Assembly: GCA_027972325.1 (NCBI GenBank)
Contig: JAPMOS010000023.1
Location: forward strand, 72,001-136,000
Length of the DNA stretch: 64,000 nt
Direction: 5' to 3'
From: Paratrimastix pyriformis
Lineage: Eukaryota > Preaxostyla > Paratrimastigidae
The first letter of the stretch is position 1. Each line of letters begins with the position of its first letter. Positions 12,126-26,719 of the stretch are shown here, piece after piece. Both the position numbers and the translations under genes were made by a program. The notes beneath the pieces are model-generated. The model was not told the DNA's origin. It saw only the letters and a list, made by a program, of their open reading frames with translations, and did not search any database.

Positions 12126-13394
12126 ATGGAAGACGAGTACGAGAGACGTCTTCGGGAAATCAAGGCGACTCCGGCCGATGAGCAGGAGGAAGCGATGATC
12201 GGCCTCTTCCAAGAACCAGATGGATACTACAAGGAACCAATTCCTCCCACATTCTCATCATACCATCGCAAGGCCTCTGACTCTGAGCCGGCTGATGTCA
12301 GGCTCCGCGTCCCTGGGGAGCATCCCCTTTGGGCACATCGTGTATGGAACGCTGCGATGGTGTTGGCAGATTATATCGACATGTCATTCCAGATCAAGGG
12401 TCGTCGGGTTCTCGAACTTGGCGCGGGTGCCGCTCTCCCTTCCCTCATCAGCGCATTTAAGGGAGCAGAGAAACTTGCCATCACAGACTACCCTGATGGT
12501 CTGGGATTAATCATCTAAATCTGTCAAGATGTCGCCGCAGAGGTTTTGATTGAAAACATCCGGATGAATCTCCCCATCAACAACCTCGAAGAGGGTGCAC
12601 ATATCCGTGTGCAGGTTTGGAGCGCATTCCCCACCTCACCCTCAAACACCCATTCCCAGGGTCACTGCTTCGGCGAAGACCCCGCCAGCCTCATGGACTT
12701 TGTTGCTCCGGCGCGGGGTTATGACCTCATTCTCACTGCGGATGTGGTTTTCAACCACTCGTGCCATCGTCAGCTCCTGACCACCTGCAAGAGGTGCCTC
12801 GCCCAGGATGGAACCGGCGAGGTCCGTCGCTCCGCCCCCGGCCTGCATGGCCAACTCTCTCGTAGGTTTACGTGTCCTTTTCGCATCACGTGGCCCGGAA
12901 GGTGGCCTTGGATATGAACCTCTTTGCCCTGGCGTGCGCTGAGTTTGGGTTCCGGGTGGAGGCGCTCTTCAAGGTCGACACCCCCCCGGCATTCGAGGTC
13001 GACGGTCCGCCGGTGGCCACCTCCATCCCTCTCCCCCTCCTCCTCCTCCTCCTCCTCCTCCTCCTCCTCCTCCTCCTCCTCCTCCTCCTCCTCCTCCTCC
13101 TCCTCCTCCTCGCACGCATCGCCCCGCAGTGGCACTCGTGTGCCGATCCCTCTGTTCCTTTCTCCCTCTCCCCTCCCCTCTCTGTCTGACATACACATTT
13201 CTCCCGCTCTGTCTTCCATCCTATTTGCCACACCCCTTTCAGTGGGCGACCCGGTGGTGCGGTCGGGGGTCTACATGTACCGGCTCACGCTGGCCTCGCA
13301 CGAACCGCCCCCCGTGCCCACCTTCCCACCGGGCGTGCATCCCATGCCCCCGTACGTGCCTATTCCTCCCCTGGTCGAGCAGCCCGTTCATTAA
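12126..13394 (+). CDS. EFM7: EFM7/NNT1-type protein N-methyltransferase
   Basis: Five exons; introns 12499-12540, 12615-12659, 12822-12865 and 13005-13242 (donors GTCTGG, GTTTGG, GTCCGT, GTCCGC). The protein is a class I SAM methyltransferase: GEHPLWAHRVWNAAMVLADY ahead of motif I RVLELGAGAALPSL, an acidic end to strand 2 (ITDYPD), then YDLILTADVVFNHSCHRQLL and VYVSFSHHVARK. The DxxFNHxxHxxLL block and FSHH distinguish the yeast EFM7/NNT1 group, which methylates the N-terminus and Lys3 of elongation factor 1A, from other METTL21-like enzymes. The last exon supplies VVRSGVYMYRLTLAS, the family's final beta strand, and a Pro-rich tail. The last intron carries a (CTC)n microsatellite at about 13035-13110. 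Function is inferred from family only. Confidence 0.88.
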
Positions 13395-14396
13395 ACTCGA
13401 CCGGGAACCAGAAGGCATGCGGGGACCATTGTCCCCCCCCCGACCCCTACCCCCCACATCCCACACCCTCCGCTCCGGGGCCAGCATCTCGAGAACGTCC
13501 GATGCCCATTTCCTTATTCCGCCAAAAAAACAACCAACCGCCCGCCCATCCCATGCATCTCAAAGGTCCTCATCGACAACAACAAGACACTGCAGAGTGG
13601 GGCTGTACACCATGAACCAACCCGGAAATTACACCCAACAACCAAACCCCCTCGGGGGGCACCACCACCACCACCACCAACCACGCCAAGCCAAGCCAAC
13701 GGGGGGGGGGGGAGAGAGGTGGTCGGCCTCCTCTCCCCAAACAAAGGGATATGAACAATATTATTGGGGGAGGCGAAGAGAAAGCCCCTTCGGCCGGGGT
13801 CCCAAGTTGGCGTCCAACTCGGGTCGCGTCGGGGGGAAGGATGACTGGGGGAAGGATGACAGAATCGCAAAACCACCGGTATCAGGCCACCAAGGGGGGA
13901 CTGGTCGTCGGTGTGACGACACACAAAAAACCGAACGAAGCGGGGACGGACAGCGGGAGCCAAACCAGCCCACCATCACCACACACCAAGCATCCGACCA
14001 TGACAAATGCAACAAGGGAGGGAGGGAGGACAGCCCCCGAGAGAAAAAACCCGATGGGGGCACAGGAGAGAGAGAGCAGCGCCATGGGGGGCAACCGCAA
14101 GGAGAAAAAAAACCCGAATCAGAGAAGGGGATCGACAACAACAACAAGAACAACAACAACGCACACTACTACAGAACCAAACCAAACGAAACCAAACGAA
14201 ACCAAACGAAACCAAACGAAACCAAACGAAACCAAACGAAACGGAAGGAGAAAAAGGCAGATAAAATTTGTTGGAGAAGATGATGAAGGGGAAAAAAAAC
14301 CCACGCACACGTCATCACTTCCCCCTGGCCCCCCGGGTACTTGGCGCGCCCGCCGGAGGAGAAAGAGAAAAACGAGGGCCGGGGGGGGGGGGGGGG
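13395..14396. repeat. Convergent gap with short-period repeats
   Basis: The gap lies between the 3' ends of EFM7 and the kinase gene. It contains CACCAC and G runs at about 13660-13705, a ten-base AACCAAACGA repeat at about 14176-14243, and a G run at 14382-14395. No gene is seen. Confidence 0.75.
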
Positions 14397-17334
<2,938 letters not shown>

Positions 17335-17571
17335 TAAAATTTGAATTATGACTCAGGGCGGGAACGCCGAGGCAAAAATCTTGGAACTGGACCCCAGTCC
17401 CATTTTTTCGCCGAAGGGCAGAGAGGAGACAGAGTAATAGCGGTGGTCCAAAAGTCGACAAATGTGAGGGTGCGCGGGGAAAGGAGAAGGGGAAACATAC
17501 CGAACATCAATGGAATGCGGGCTCAGTGAATCTCGGGTGTTCGTCGAGTCATCTTCAAAACCGGTCCCTTA

Positions 17572-20327
17572 CTACGGCGACTTCTCCGAACGTTCAGTGA
17601 CCCCAGCAGCAATCATGGCCCGCTTTCGGGCCAAAAGGGTGGCAAAGTCCTCCCCACCAGGGGGCTTCTCCTCTGCAGCCTCCTCCTCCCCGGCAGCATT
17701 CCCCTCGGGCTCCTTCCCGAAGAGGAGCTCGACCGCACTGGGGCCCGTGTATGGGGCAGGGGTCGACTCATCCCCGGTTGGAGCGGCGTAGGCATCCATC
17801 CCGGGCAGGAGGCCCTCGGTGGCTGGTGCCTCGGGTAATGGAGCCACCAGCTCGATCTGGGGCTGGGGCTGGGCAGGCATTTGGTAGACGGCCGTGGGGT
17901 CGGCCGAGGGGAGAGGGTAGGGATAGGGGTAGGGATAGGCAGGGTAGCCGGCAGGGGGGTATCCCGCGGGGGGATAGCCGTATGGCGGGTAGCCGTACGG
18001 CATGGGGGTGGCGGGGCATGGAGGCTCGGGGCAGCCTCCTCGGAGCTGCTCGGGGAGACACAGGGCCAAAAGAAGAAGAGAAAACGGGGAAAAGCGAAGC
18101 GTGAGGAAAACAAAGGATGAGTGGGGGTGGGGTGAGGATGACTGGGTGGCGTCGATATCCCCCCCCCCCCCCCCCCCCCCTGTGGAATGGGGTGGGGCAG
18201 ACCCCTGCTGCTTCCCCTTGGCCTCCTCCTGGCCGGCCGTCCCGTCGGTCACCTTGCGCCGCTCGACCACATCCTGGTCATCGCCGAACTGGGCGTCCGT
18301 GTCGGGGTACGCAAACAGCGGGTCGGACACGTCGGGGTGTGCAATCCGGGCCGCCTCGTCGGCCAGCCGTTTCTGGGTGCGCCGCTGCAGGGCGGCTGCA
18401 CGATCGTTGTACGAGGCCGACTCGGCGACGCTCCGGTCGCGGCTCTCGGCGTGGTCCGTGGTGGCCACCGTGGGCAGCGGCTCCTCCACGGCTGAGCTGC
18501 CGCTGGGCTCGTCGGGGGTGGCGTCAGGCCTGCACCGGCGCCAGGGACAGCGGCAGAGGTGAGGAACGGGTGGCGGGTGGCGGTGCATACCAACGGGAAC
18601 CTCGCATCAGCCAGATTGGTCGCCAGTAAGATTCGTGTGCGCTTTCCTTAGTCCTGTACCCAACAGGCTCAAAGATCATCATGTGGGGGCGTCTGGGGGA
18701 TGCGGCGCCGACGAATATCCAAAGCGCAACGTCCCGAGGCGCCTGCTGGTGATGCGCCTTGTGTGTCGTCCCCCCCCCCCCCCCCCCCCCCCCGTCTCTG
18801 TGTGTTGTGTCTCTCTGTGTTGTGTCTCTCTGTGTTGTGTCTCTCTGTGTTGTGTCTCTCTGTGTTGTGTCGCTGTGTGTTGTGTCGCTGTGTGTGTTGT
18901 GTCGCTGTGTTGTGTCTCTCTGCGCATTGGACCTCGTGTGCCGTGCGTGACACGCCGTGCGTGCGTGGGGGGTGGGTGGGAGTGGGGTGGGAATGGTGTG
19001 TTCATGACGGCGCACAGACCGGCCCCGCTTGCGCCCCTCGGCCTCGTACTTTGCCACGTCCTCGTTATAGTCGTTGCTCTCGCCCTGACCAGCCTCCCCG
19101 CCGGGCTCCTGCCCACCGCCCCGCCTGCGCTTGCGCCACTCGGCCTCGAGGGGCGAGGGCTGGGCAGGCTGGCCCGCCACCAGGGCGCCCGGCGACCGGC
19201 CCACAGGTTCCGCGGGGATCGGAGGGGGCGGGGGCAGGGCCGCGGGGACGGGGCCCTGGATGATGCCTGTGGGGGATCGACCGGAGAAGGATCAGCGCAA
19301 CCGGGCGGATCACGAACAAAGGCATCTGTAAAACACGGACACAGACACAGACGCAGAGACGCAGAGACGCAGAGACGCAGAGACGCAGAGACACGCAGAG
19401 ACACGCAGAGACACGCAGAGACGCAGACACAGACGCAGAGACAGATACAGAGACAGACACACAGTCACAGAGACAGAGACAGACACACAGTCACAGAGAC
19501 AGAGACAGACACACAGAGACAGAGACAGACACACAGAGACAGAGACAGACACACAGAGACAGAGACAGACACACAGAGACAGAGAGACAGATACAGAGAG
19601 ACAGATACAGACACAAAGACACAGACAGAGGCAGAGGCAGAGGCAGAGGCAGAGGCAGAGGCAGAGGCAGAGGCAGAGGCAGAGGCAGATACAGAGACAC
19701 AGATACACCCCACCACCCACCTCACCCACCCCACCCCACCCCACCCACCACCCACCACCACCATGCGGGCTGATGGGGGGTGGAGCCACGGACCGGGGAA
19801 GCAGGCCGGGTTGACGCCCTTCCGGACGAGGGTATCCGAGATTTTCCTCATGAGCTCCTCCTGTGGGCCCGCGCCGCCGCAGCCCCATACAGACGCAAGG
19901 CAGGCACGTGAGGAGGTGGCATGGCCATTCAAAACACGGAGATACAGCCCGGGGGAACGACACACAAGGCGCATCACCAGCAGGCGCCTCGGGACGTTGC
20001 GCTTTGGATATTCGTCGGTGCCGCACCACCCAGACGCCCCCATTCTGGAGTTGGCGCCTGCCCACCGTCTGGAGAGAGACGCTCACCCTGCCCAAGTCTG
20101 ACTTCGTACACGAGGAGCTGGTCTTGGACGGGGTGCGCGCTTGTGCGTTTGTGTCAAACCGAAAACGGGTGGTGTGCGTGTGTTGGCAGTGGGGGGTGAT
20201 AGCGACCTGGTAGTTGGTTGGGATGGCCTTCTGCTGTTCGTCCTCAGTGGCCCACTTGATCCGAAGCACCTACGCGCGCCACCCCGGCCCCACCCACCCC
20301 GGCCCAATAAACACGGAAACCCCCGCC

Positions 20328-20360
<33 letters not shown>

Positions 20361-20426
20361 GATGATGATTGATGATGATTGATGATGATTGATGATGAAT
20401 GATGATGAATGATGATGAATGATGAA

Positions 20427-20458
<32 letters not shown>

Positions 20459-21505
20459 TGGTGGTGGTGGCGGCGGCGGATAGGTGATGGTGATGCTGCT
20501 GTGCTGCTGATGGTGATGCTGATGGTGACCTCGTTGTTATCGAGGCTCTGGTTGGTCATGGCCTCCTTGGCGAACTCGGCCGCCGCTCGCAGCCGGTACG
20601 TGATGAAGGCAATCCGCTTGGCGGGCAGCACCCGGACTGGGACACCAGCAGGCACACCGGGGGGAGAGCCACACCCACACCCACCCACCCACAGAATGGA
20701 GTGAGTCGGGCAGAACCATGGGTGAAGTGGGTGGGGTGGGGTGGCCACGACGGGGGGGGGGGGGATACTGACCCGAGACCATCTCACCCCAGGCGCCGAA
20801 GTGGCGTCGGATAATTTCCTGCGGGGGAGGGAGGTGAGTATGATGCATCTTGGTGGCTCCTCCCCGGCCAAGAAGACCCGGCCATGCAGACCTCGGACTG
20901 CATCTCGTCCAGGGCAGTCAGCCCCGAGACGAAGAGGGTCTTGTTGTTCCGCAGGAAACAGCCCACCCCGGCCATATCCGTTCGGTCCGTCCTGGAAAAT
21001 GGTCGCGGGGGTTAGTGCAGGATCAAACAGGACAAACCGGTGTCGCTCGCGACCAAAGACATCATACATGTTGCTGAGATTCCGCTCGTCTTCACCCGTA
21101 GGAATGCGGTGAAGAAATGTGCAGTCCGGCCCCTGCGGCGAGTAAAAAATGGAGGCTGATGGTAGCTGATGCAAAACGGACATTCACACAACACCCCTTC
21201 GCAAAAAAGACGCAAAGACGTGCATTGTCCCGATCGTCGCCACGAGTGCGCCCAGAATCACGGAGCGCATCGCAACGGGTGGACGACTTTTGACTAGGAG
21301 AGGTGTGGTGCAGATGAAGAGGGGGGATGGAAGAACGGACTGCAGGACTTCCTTCTCTTCGCCCAGGTACCTATGATACCAAATGTTATAGTCGTACTCA
21401 TGCGCCGCATGTGTTGGGACCACCTCGGTCACCTATTTTGAAGATAGGATTCCGAAAATGTGAGTGCCAGATGGAGAGGACCTGGCGGCGAGCGGGGCGG
21501 GACAT
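17572..21505 (-). CDS. CWC2: Spliceosome factor Cwc2 (RBM22 family) with long Pro/Tyr-rich tail
   Basis: Exons 21505-21482, 21432-21341, 21293-21182, 21132-21038, 20991-20892, 20818-20773, 20636-20530, 20269-20207, 19860-19794, 19266-19020, 18529 to about 18203, and a last exon from about 18040 to 17572 whose acceptor I could not fix in phase. The N-terminus is the Torus/CCCH module: [49 protein letters not shown]. It is followed by [16 protein letters not shown], the RRM core [37 protein letters not shown] and IKWATED. These blocks are diagnostic of Cwc2, which binds U6 and the intron in the Prp19-associated complex. The tail adds Pro-rich, charged and GYPP/YPYP-rich segments beyond the yeast protein. 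Two introns carry inverted copies of one 92-bp sequence. Confidence 0.9.
18684..18775. repeat. Inverted repeat copy A, Cwc2 intron
   Basis: This 92-bp sequence is the reverse complement of 19951-20042, with about four differences that I can count. It lies in the intron between exons 19266-19020 and 18529-18203 of Cwc2 and abuts a C run at its 3' end. Confidence 0.9.
19331..19700. repeat. CAGAGACA/CAGAGG minisatellite in Cwc2 intron
   Basis: Variants of ACGCAGAG, ACAGAGACAGACAC and AGGCAG are tandemly arranged over about 370 bp, wholly inside one Cwc2 intron. Confidence 0.9.
19951..20042. repeat. Inverted repeat copy B, Cwc2 intron
   Basis: This is the partner of 18684-18775. It lies in the intron between exons 20269-20207 and 19860-19794, so two coding exons sit between the arms. 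Confidence 0.9.
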
Positions 21506-22394
21506 TCGAGCGAGGGAAAAGCCTCGTATACCCCGGTCAGGATGGTGAAAGGAAGTCTTTCACAAGAGAGCGAGGCCTCCACGCCGGATATTCCCAAAAT
21601 CACGCCTCTTTTCCCACCAGACAAAACTGTCCCATTTCACAGAACCGAGTCTATGTCTGTCAGAACACGCACATCCACACGGCAACTCTCCTTATAACTA
21701 GTGAGGTTCTTCGAGAAAGGTGGGGACAACTTGTGAGGAAAGGCCTTTCGCAGCAAGTCAAGCAACAGCACCGACAATCTTCCAAAAAGAGGAAGCCACG
21801 GCATTGAATGGCCGTAATTGCCAGTTTCGACTGCGCGGGTCGGGAACGTGCGGGGAGCCCGCCGCGGGGCGCCCCGCGAGCTGTTTGCGCCGTTTCTACT
21901 CCCTTCCCTCGGCGATCTGACCCGGGGGAACCTGCCGGTGGGGTCTCCGCCCCCCCTGGTGAAACCTGACATGGGATGGGTGAGTTTTTTGCTGGAGGAG
22001 CGTAAACAGAAGAACGACAGAAGGACAACGACAGAAGGACGATGACGAGCAGAGAGGAGGGAGGGAGGGAAAGGAGGGACGGCGGGGGGGCCGCCGTCAG
22101 CCGAACGGAGGCGCAAAAACGACACCAACTGCAATGAGCAGCGGGGGGAGAGGGGAGGGGAAAGGGGAAAGGGCAGACGCGACGAAGGGAGGGAGGGAAG
22201 GGGCAAGCGGGCGTCACAAACGCCCGGGGATGGTGGTATTAAGACGGGGCGAGGGAGAGAGGAGAACGAATGGGCCTTGCACGGCCGGCCTGGTGGAAAA
22301 ATAGTCGGCCAGATGCAGCCACAGCGCGCGGCGTGATAATAATGGGTGGTGGGAGGGAGAGCCAGGTGGAGGAGTGGTGAGTGGATGGGTTTGC
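21506..22394. other. Spacer between Cwc2 start and syntaxin end
   Basis: 889 bp lie upstream of the Cwc2 start codon and downstream of the syntaxin stop. I see no exon with recognisable motifs. The part next to 21505 presumably holds the Cwc2 promoter. Confidence 0.6.
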
Positions 22395-24283
22395 TCAGGC
22401 GCCCTTGGGGAAGGCCACCCCCAGGACAGCGGCCACGATGACGATGGCCACCACGGCCAGGACGATGAAGATGACGCAGAGGCACTTGCGGCTCTTCTTC
22501 TGGTGGACCAGGGCCTGCTTGAGGTTCTTGTTGCCCTCGACCATGTTCGTGTGGCTGTGACCCCCGGACAGAAACAGCCAGCCAGACAGACAAATAGACA
22601 AATAGACAGACAGACATGATGGAAACGCGATCGGGAGACGTGTGCCCTGATGTCCCGGTGAGGGGCAGGGGCAGGGGGCAAGGGGCAAGGGGCAAGGGGC
22701 AAGGGGCAAGGGGCAAGGGGCAAGGGCAAGGGGCAAGGCACAGGGGCAAGGGACAGGGGCAAGGGACAGGGGCAAGGGACAGGGGCAAGGGACAGGGGGC
22801 AAGGGACAGGGGGCAAGGGACAGGGGCAAGGGACAGGGGCAAGGGACAGGGGACAGGGGCAAGGGACAGGGGCAAGGGACAGGGGGCAAGGGACAGGGGC
22901 AAGGGACAGGGGGCAAGGGACAGGGGGCAGGGTGGCGGACGCGGATTCGATGCTGGCCTCGACGTTGTCCAGCAGCTCCTGCTGGCTGTTGACGAGCACC
23001 GCAAACTCGTTGAACATCTCGTACAGCTCGCGGATGCTCGACTCCAGCGCCAGAATGGCCTCGTGCCGCTCCTGCGTGCGTGTGTGTGCGGGGGAGGTGG
23101 AGGGGTGGGGGGGGTGGGGGGGAGGAGGGGGCATCGGACGAGGGGCAGGCGAGACAGTGAGTGAGTGTTCAGCATCCACGGAAAAGAAGCGGCCCGCAGG
23201 ATGCCTCGGTATCCCGTGGGTGTGCCGCACACACACCCCACCCACCGGCTGGTGCCCTTCGGTGTCTCCGCCTCCCCCATTTCTCGATGTGTCTCCCTCC
23301 CCGTCCTCCCCGTCCTCCCCCTCGGGACCCCCGTTCAGTGATGGTGGCGGGGACATGGTGGGCGGGATGGGTGACCTGCAGATGGTTGAGGATGGCATCC
23401 TTGGACGAGAGCGTCGACATATCGGCCAGGGCCGGGTTCAGGTTCTCGGCAATCCTGTCGGCCTCCTCCTCCGACATCCCCTGGAAGGCTGCCCGGGGTG
23501 CGGGTGGGCGGGGGGTGGGTGGGTATTCGGGTGAGCGGAGAGTCCGTGGCCTCTTTCCCCTCGGGACGCTACCAGGCACCGTCCGGGGGGGATGGAGACG
23601 GACTCTGGAGGGTCCGCTTTGCGCGGCCCTTGATGTAAGCCTTGTGGTTGGCCTGGGCAACACTGTACTCCTCCATGACAGCCATAAACTGCCGCGTGAG
23701 GATATCGTGCATGTTCCGCCGGATACGCCGGTCGGCGCACCCTTGGGGCAATTTCTACAGGGGGCGGAATGAGGGTTTGGGGGATGGGGGGGACGGAACC
23801 TCGTACTCGTCCTTCATCTGCCCAAGTTCTGTTCGAACGCGACTGAGGGATGTGGTGAGGGCCGTGGTTCGTTGTTCGATCCACTCCTCATTTTCTGAAG
23901 AACAGCCACGGGATTAATGTTATTCGATGGAGTCACGACAGACCCCTCATCTTATCCTTCGCGTATGTTTCCTTCGACCTTTCTGCCCTTTCCACGAATT
24001 CCCGAATCTCACCGCCGACCTGCTCCATGTGCTCCTTCAGTGTCCTCACTTGCCTGCATGACGGGGATCAAGAAGAGACTAGAAAAGGACGGCGCAAACC
24101 GGTAAAACTCGGCGTTCTCACCGCCACCTTCCATCTCCTCGTCCCCTGCCCCCGCAGCGCGGGGTTCGGGATCCTGGGCAAAAAAAAAAAGGTTGAAAAT
24201 TTCACCAAGAAAAGGGGAGGAAAAGTACATACCCTACGTCCACCGCCGCCACCACTTACCATCGAATCTGCAAAGTTTTCCAT
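22395..24283 (-). CDS. Syntaxin (Qa-SNARE)
   Basis: Eight exons: 24283-24233, 24173-24100, 24053-23944, 23894-23800, 23754-23604, 23488-23376, 23071-22941 and 22554-22395. The N-terminal part is a three-helix Habc-type coil (VRTLKEHMEQVGGEIREF, ENEEWIEQRTTALTTSL, MHDILTRQFMAVMEEYSVAQ). The SNARE motif ERHEAILALESSIRELYEMF...NSQQELLDNVEASIESAHT has a central glutamine layer, and it is followed by KKSRKCLCVIFIVLAVVAIV, a basic collar and C-terminal anchor. This is a plasma-membrane-type syntaxin acting in vesicle fusion. Donors are mostly GTCCG/GTCTG, but intron 1 has GTATGT, the only conventional donor I found. A GGGCAAGGGACAGG minisatellite fills the last intron. The gene starts 80 bp from a divergent SDR gene. 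Confidence 0.93.
22660..22930. repeat. GGGCAAGGGACAGG minisatellite
   Basis: About 270 bp of GGGCAAG and GGGACAG units lie inside the last intron of the syntaxin gene. Pro/Cys/Leu-rich frames across it are artefacts. Confidence 0.95.
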
Positions 24284-24363
24284 AGTGCTTTGTGTTGATG
24301 GGGTGTGGGTTTGAATGCGAGGAACAATCGGTCTGGAGGGATAGTGCCAAGGTCTATGTGACT

Positions 24364-26227
24364 ATGTTCTCGTTCTGGCCGGTGCTCATTGTTGTGTTGC
24401 TGCTGGTGTTCCGAATCAATATCAGGCGAAAAACATGCTACTCCCAGCCGGCCCTCATGTCAAAGGCCGTTGTGATGACGGGAGGATCACACGGTATCGG
24501 GTATCAAACCGCCCTCTCTATTGTGGAACAATGCTCGGGAGTGACACTCATTATCGGATGTCGGGATGGCGAAGAGGCCCAAAAAGTTTTTGTGGATTGT
24601 CCAAAGGCCAAAGATTCGACGATTATTCTCGAACCCCTCGAGTTATCATCCCCTCAGTCGATCCGTCTCTTTGCGTTGCGATGTCTCGACCACCTGGCAG
24701 GGTTTGAATCATCGCATACATATTCTCAACAGTTGCCCCCACGGGGTTTCCGATAGCAAAGAGCTTGGCGCATTGATCTTGAATGCGGGCACTTTTGAGC
24801 CCAAACGGGTCATCACCACCTGGGGCTTTGAAAAGACCATGGTCTGAACCTTTTTTGTCAACTTTCCCATCACAGTCAAATATCAGGCTGTGAATTACCT
24901 GGGATCGTATCTACTTGTCCACGAATTGTGGGACTGCCTCCTCCTGCACCCCACCCGCGTCATGGTCATCGACGATGGGTTGCACACCTGGAGTCGGCTG
25001 CCTGCATCCCTCTCTCGGCCTGATGTCATGGTCCGAATTCCTTCAGCAGGGGCGGTTGGAGTCCGGGAACCGCTTCATATCACCCTCCCCTTCCCCATCG
25101 GCTTCCTCCCCCCAGGAGAGTCTCCTGACCCAAAGCCCCCCTCGTCCCGGGATGGCATCTTCCCCTCTGGCGGCCTACGCCCAATCCAAACTCTGCGGGG
25201 TCCTCTTCTCGACTGAGCTTAACAGGCGACTCGTGATGGCCGGCGGGCGGGCCCGGTGCAACTGCATCCGGCCCACACCGGCCATGACCAACCTCACCCG
25301 GCGCTTCCCCCTGTCTGTCCGCCCCTCCACTGAGAGGATTTGTCGATGGATCCCGGGTCATTCGTTCATGTGTACTACCGTTTCTCACTGTTGGCGCGTG
25401 TCAGCTGGCTTCGGCTCCTGTATCGGCACCTGGGACCTGTCCTGTTCACCACCTCCCCGGCCCAGTCGGCCCAATCCACCCTGTATTGCTGCCACAGCAA
25501 CCGGATGCACAATACGGGCGGCGCGTACATCTTCAACTGCAAACTGGCCGCCCCGCCCTCGCGCCAGGCGCGCCGGGACGACCTGGCCAGGGTCCTCTGG
25601 GAGGCCACCGACACGGCCATGCGGCGTCACTTGAAGCAGGCCGGCCTGGAGGGCTTGGGTGAGAGCCGCACATGCACCCAGCTCCTGGACGCCCTGCGGC
25701 ATAGGCCACGTCAGATGCCCGGCTGGGCACGCGGCGTCTTTCAGGTGAAGCCTGCCTCCAAGGACGGCGGGGCAGGACCCCCTGGCCCGGACAGGGTCCG
25801 GCAGCTGTGCCTGGCCAAGTACTCCGGGGACGACGACCGCCTCGCGCGGGCTGCCGAGCGGAGCGAACTGCAACGGGGGGCGGGAGCGGACCCCGGAGAT
25901 AGCGACGAGACGGGCGACGAGGACGAAGAGAGCGGCGATGATGGTGGGCAGGCGGCACACGGGACGGTGGAGGAGGAGGTACCCGGGGAGGCGGCCGACC
26001 GGCCGAGTCTCTTCCGGGGCGGCCCGGGCCTTGTGATGCGGGGCGGGGTGCGGGCGGGCCTGGGCGCGGATGGGCGCAACTTCGGTCGGGCGGCCCATGA
26101 CGAGGCTGAGGTGCGGGCCCTGCTGCTGCAGGCCGAGCGGACCATGAATGCCTTCGGGGGGCGGCTGGAGGCCCTCCGGCGGGAGGCCCTCGAGGCGCAC
26201 TTCGACCCGTCCACCACCACCGAGTGA
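24364..26227 (+). CDS. Membrane-anchored short-chain dehydrogenase/reductase with acidic tail
   Basis: Five exons; introns 24702-24756, 24842-24886, 25031-25114 and 25313-25404 (donors GTTTGA, GTCTGA, GTCCGA, GTCTGT). It starts with a hydrophobic anchor FWPVLIVVLLLVF, then the Rossmann motif VVMTGGSHGIG, LILNAG, AVNYLGSYLLV and the catalytic YAQSK inside LAAYAQSKLCGVLFS. TxxTRRFPL, LYRHL and GAYIFNCK follow. This order fits the retinol dehydrogenase/WWOX-like SDR group, which reduces small carbonyls with NADP(H). After the enzyme come about 190 residues with an acidic patch (DSDETGDEDEESGDDGG) and a helical end; this extension is not part of the family and has no function I recognise. It is divergent from syntaxin, 80 bp apart. 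Confidence 0.87.
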
Positions 26228-26697
26228 GCGCGGACCCCATTTCCCTCTCTCGTGAGCCGACTTCGAGGCTGCCATTCCACCGACCCCCGCGCCCTCGTAT
26301 TTCGTGTCCCGATCGAACCTTGCCGACAAAACGCCCACCTCAAGAGCTGTTTCGCTTGCGTGGATTCAACAGACGGCGACACCAACACGCTCATGAGAGG
26401 TTTCGCAAGAGGACGAGGGGGAGGGATGGAGGTGCGTGTGTGTTTGTTTGTTTGTTCATGTGTACGGAAATGGCAAGCATGGAAAGAAAACCCGGAAGTG
26501 AAGTTGGGATTTTTCCCCGAGATCCCATGGTGCCTGTGGTAGGGATGATTTCCGTTCGTGGAAAATGCGGTGAAAGGGGGACGAGTACGCCACACAAATT
26601 CGGGCCGGGCCATGCAAAGCTTTGTCGACCAACTTTCGGGTGCCAAACTTCAAATTTTGGCAGTGGCGAGAACCCCATGAAATGGAAATCAGAAAAC
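26228..26697. other. Intergenic, nothing recognised
   Basis: 470 bp of lower-GC spacer lie between the SDR stop and the left inverted repeat of the recombinase element. No exon or RNA gene is seen. Confidence 0.55.
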
Positions 26698-26719
26698 AAG
26701 AATCGGTCGGCAAGTTTTT
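26698..26719 (+). repeat. Left terminal inverted repeat of recombinase element
   Basis: This 22-bp sequence is identical to the reverse complement of 28461-28482. It is the outer left boundary of the tyrosine-recombinase element. Confidence 0.85.

Noticed and set aside
9806-12163. 785-codon minus-strand frame rich in Gly/Ala/Val
   Set aside because: It is the antisense of the Pro/Ala-rich WW protein; GC-rich codons leave the opposite strand open. It also crosses an intron and an intergenic gap.
12499-12540. Premature stops in the methyltransferase gene (pseudogene)
   Set aside because: The stop lies inside a 42-bp intron with a GTCTGG donor; removing it restores TDYPDEVLIENIRMN in frame. 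The same holds for most apparent breaks in host genes here.
13129-14283. 384-codon plus-strand frame with His-rich and Asn/Lys-rich parts
   Set aside because: It starts inside the last EFM7 exon in the wrong frame and runs through short tandem repeats in the convergent gap.
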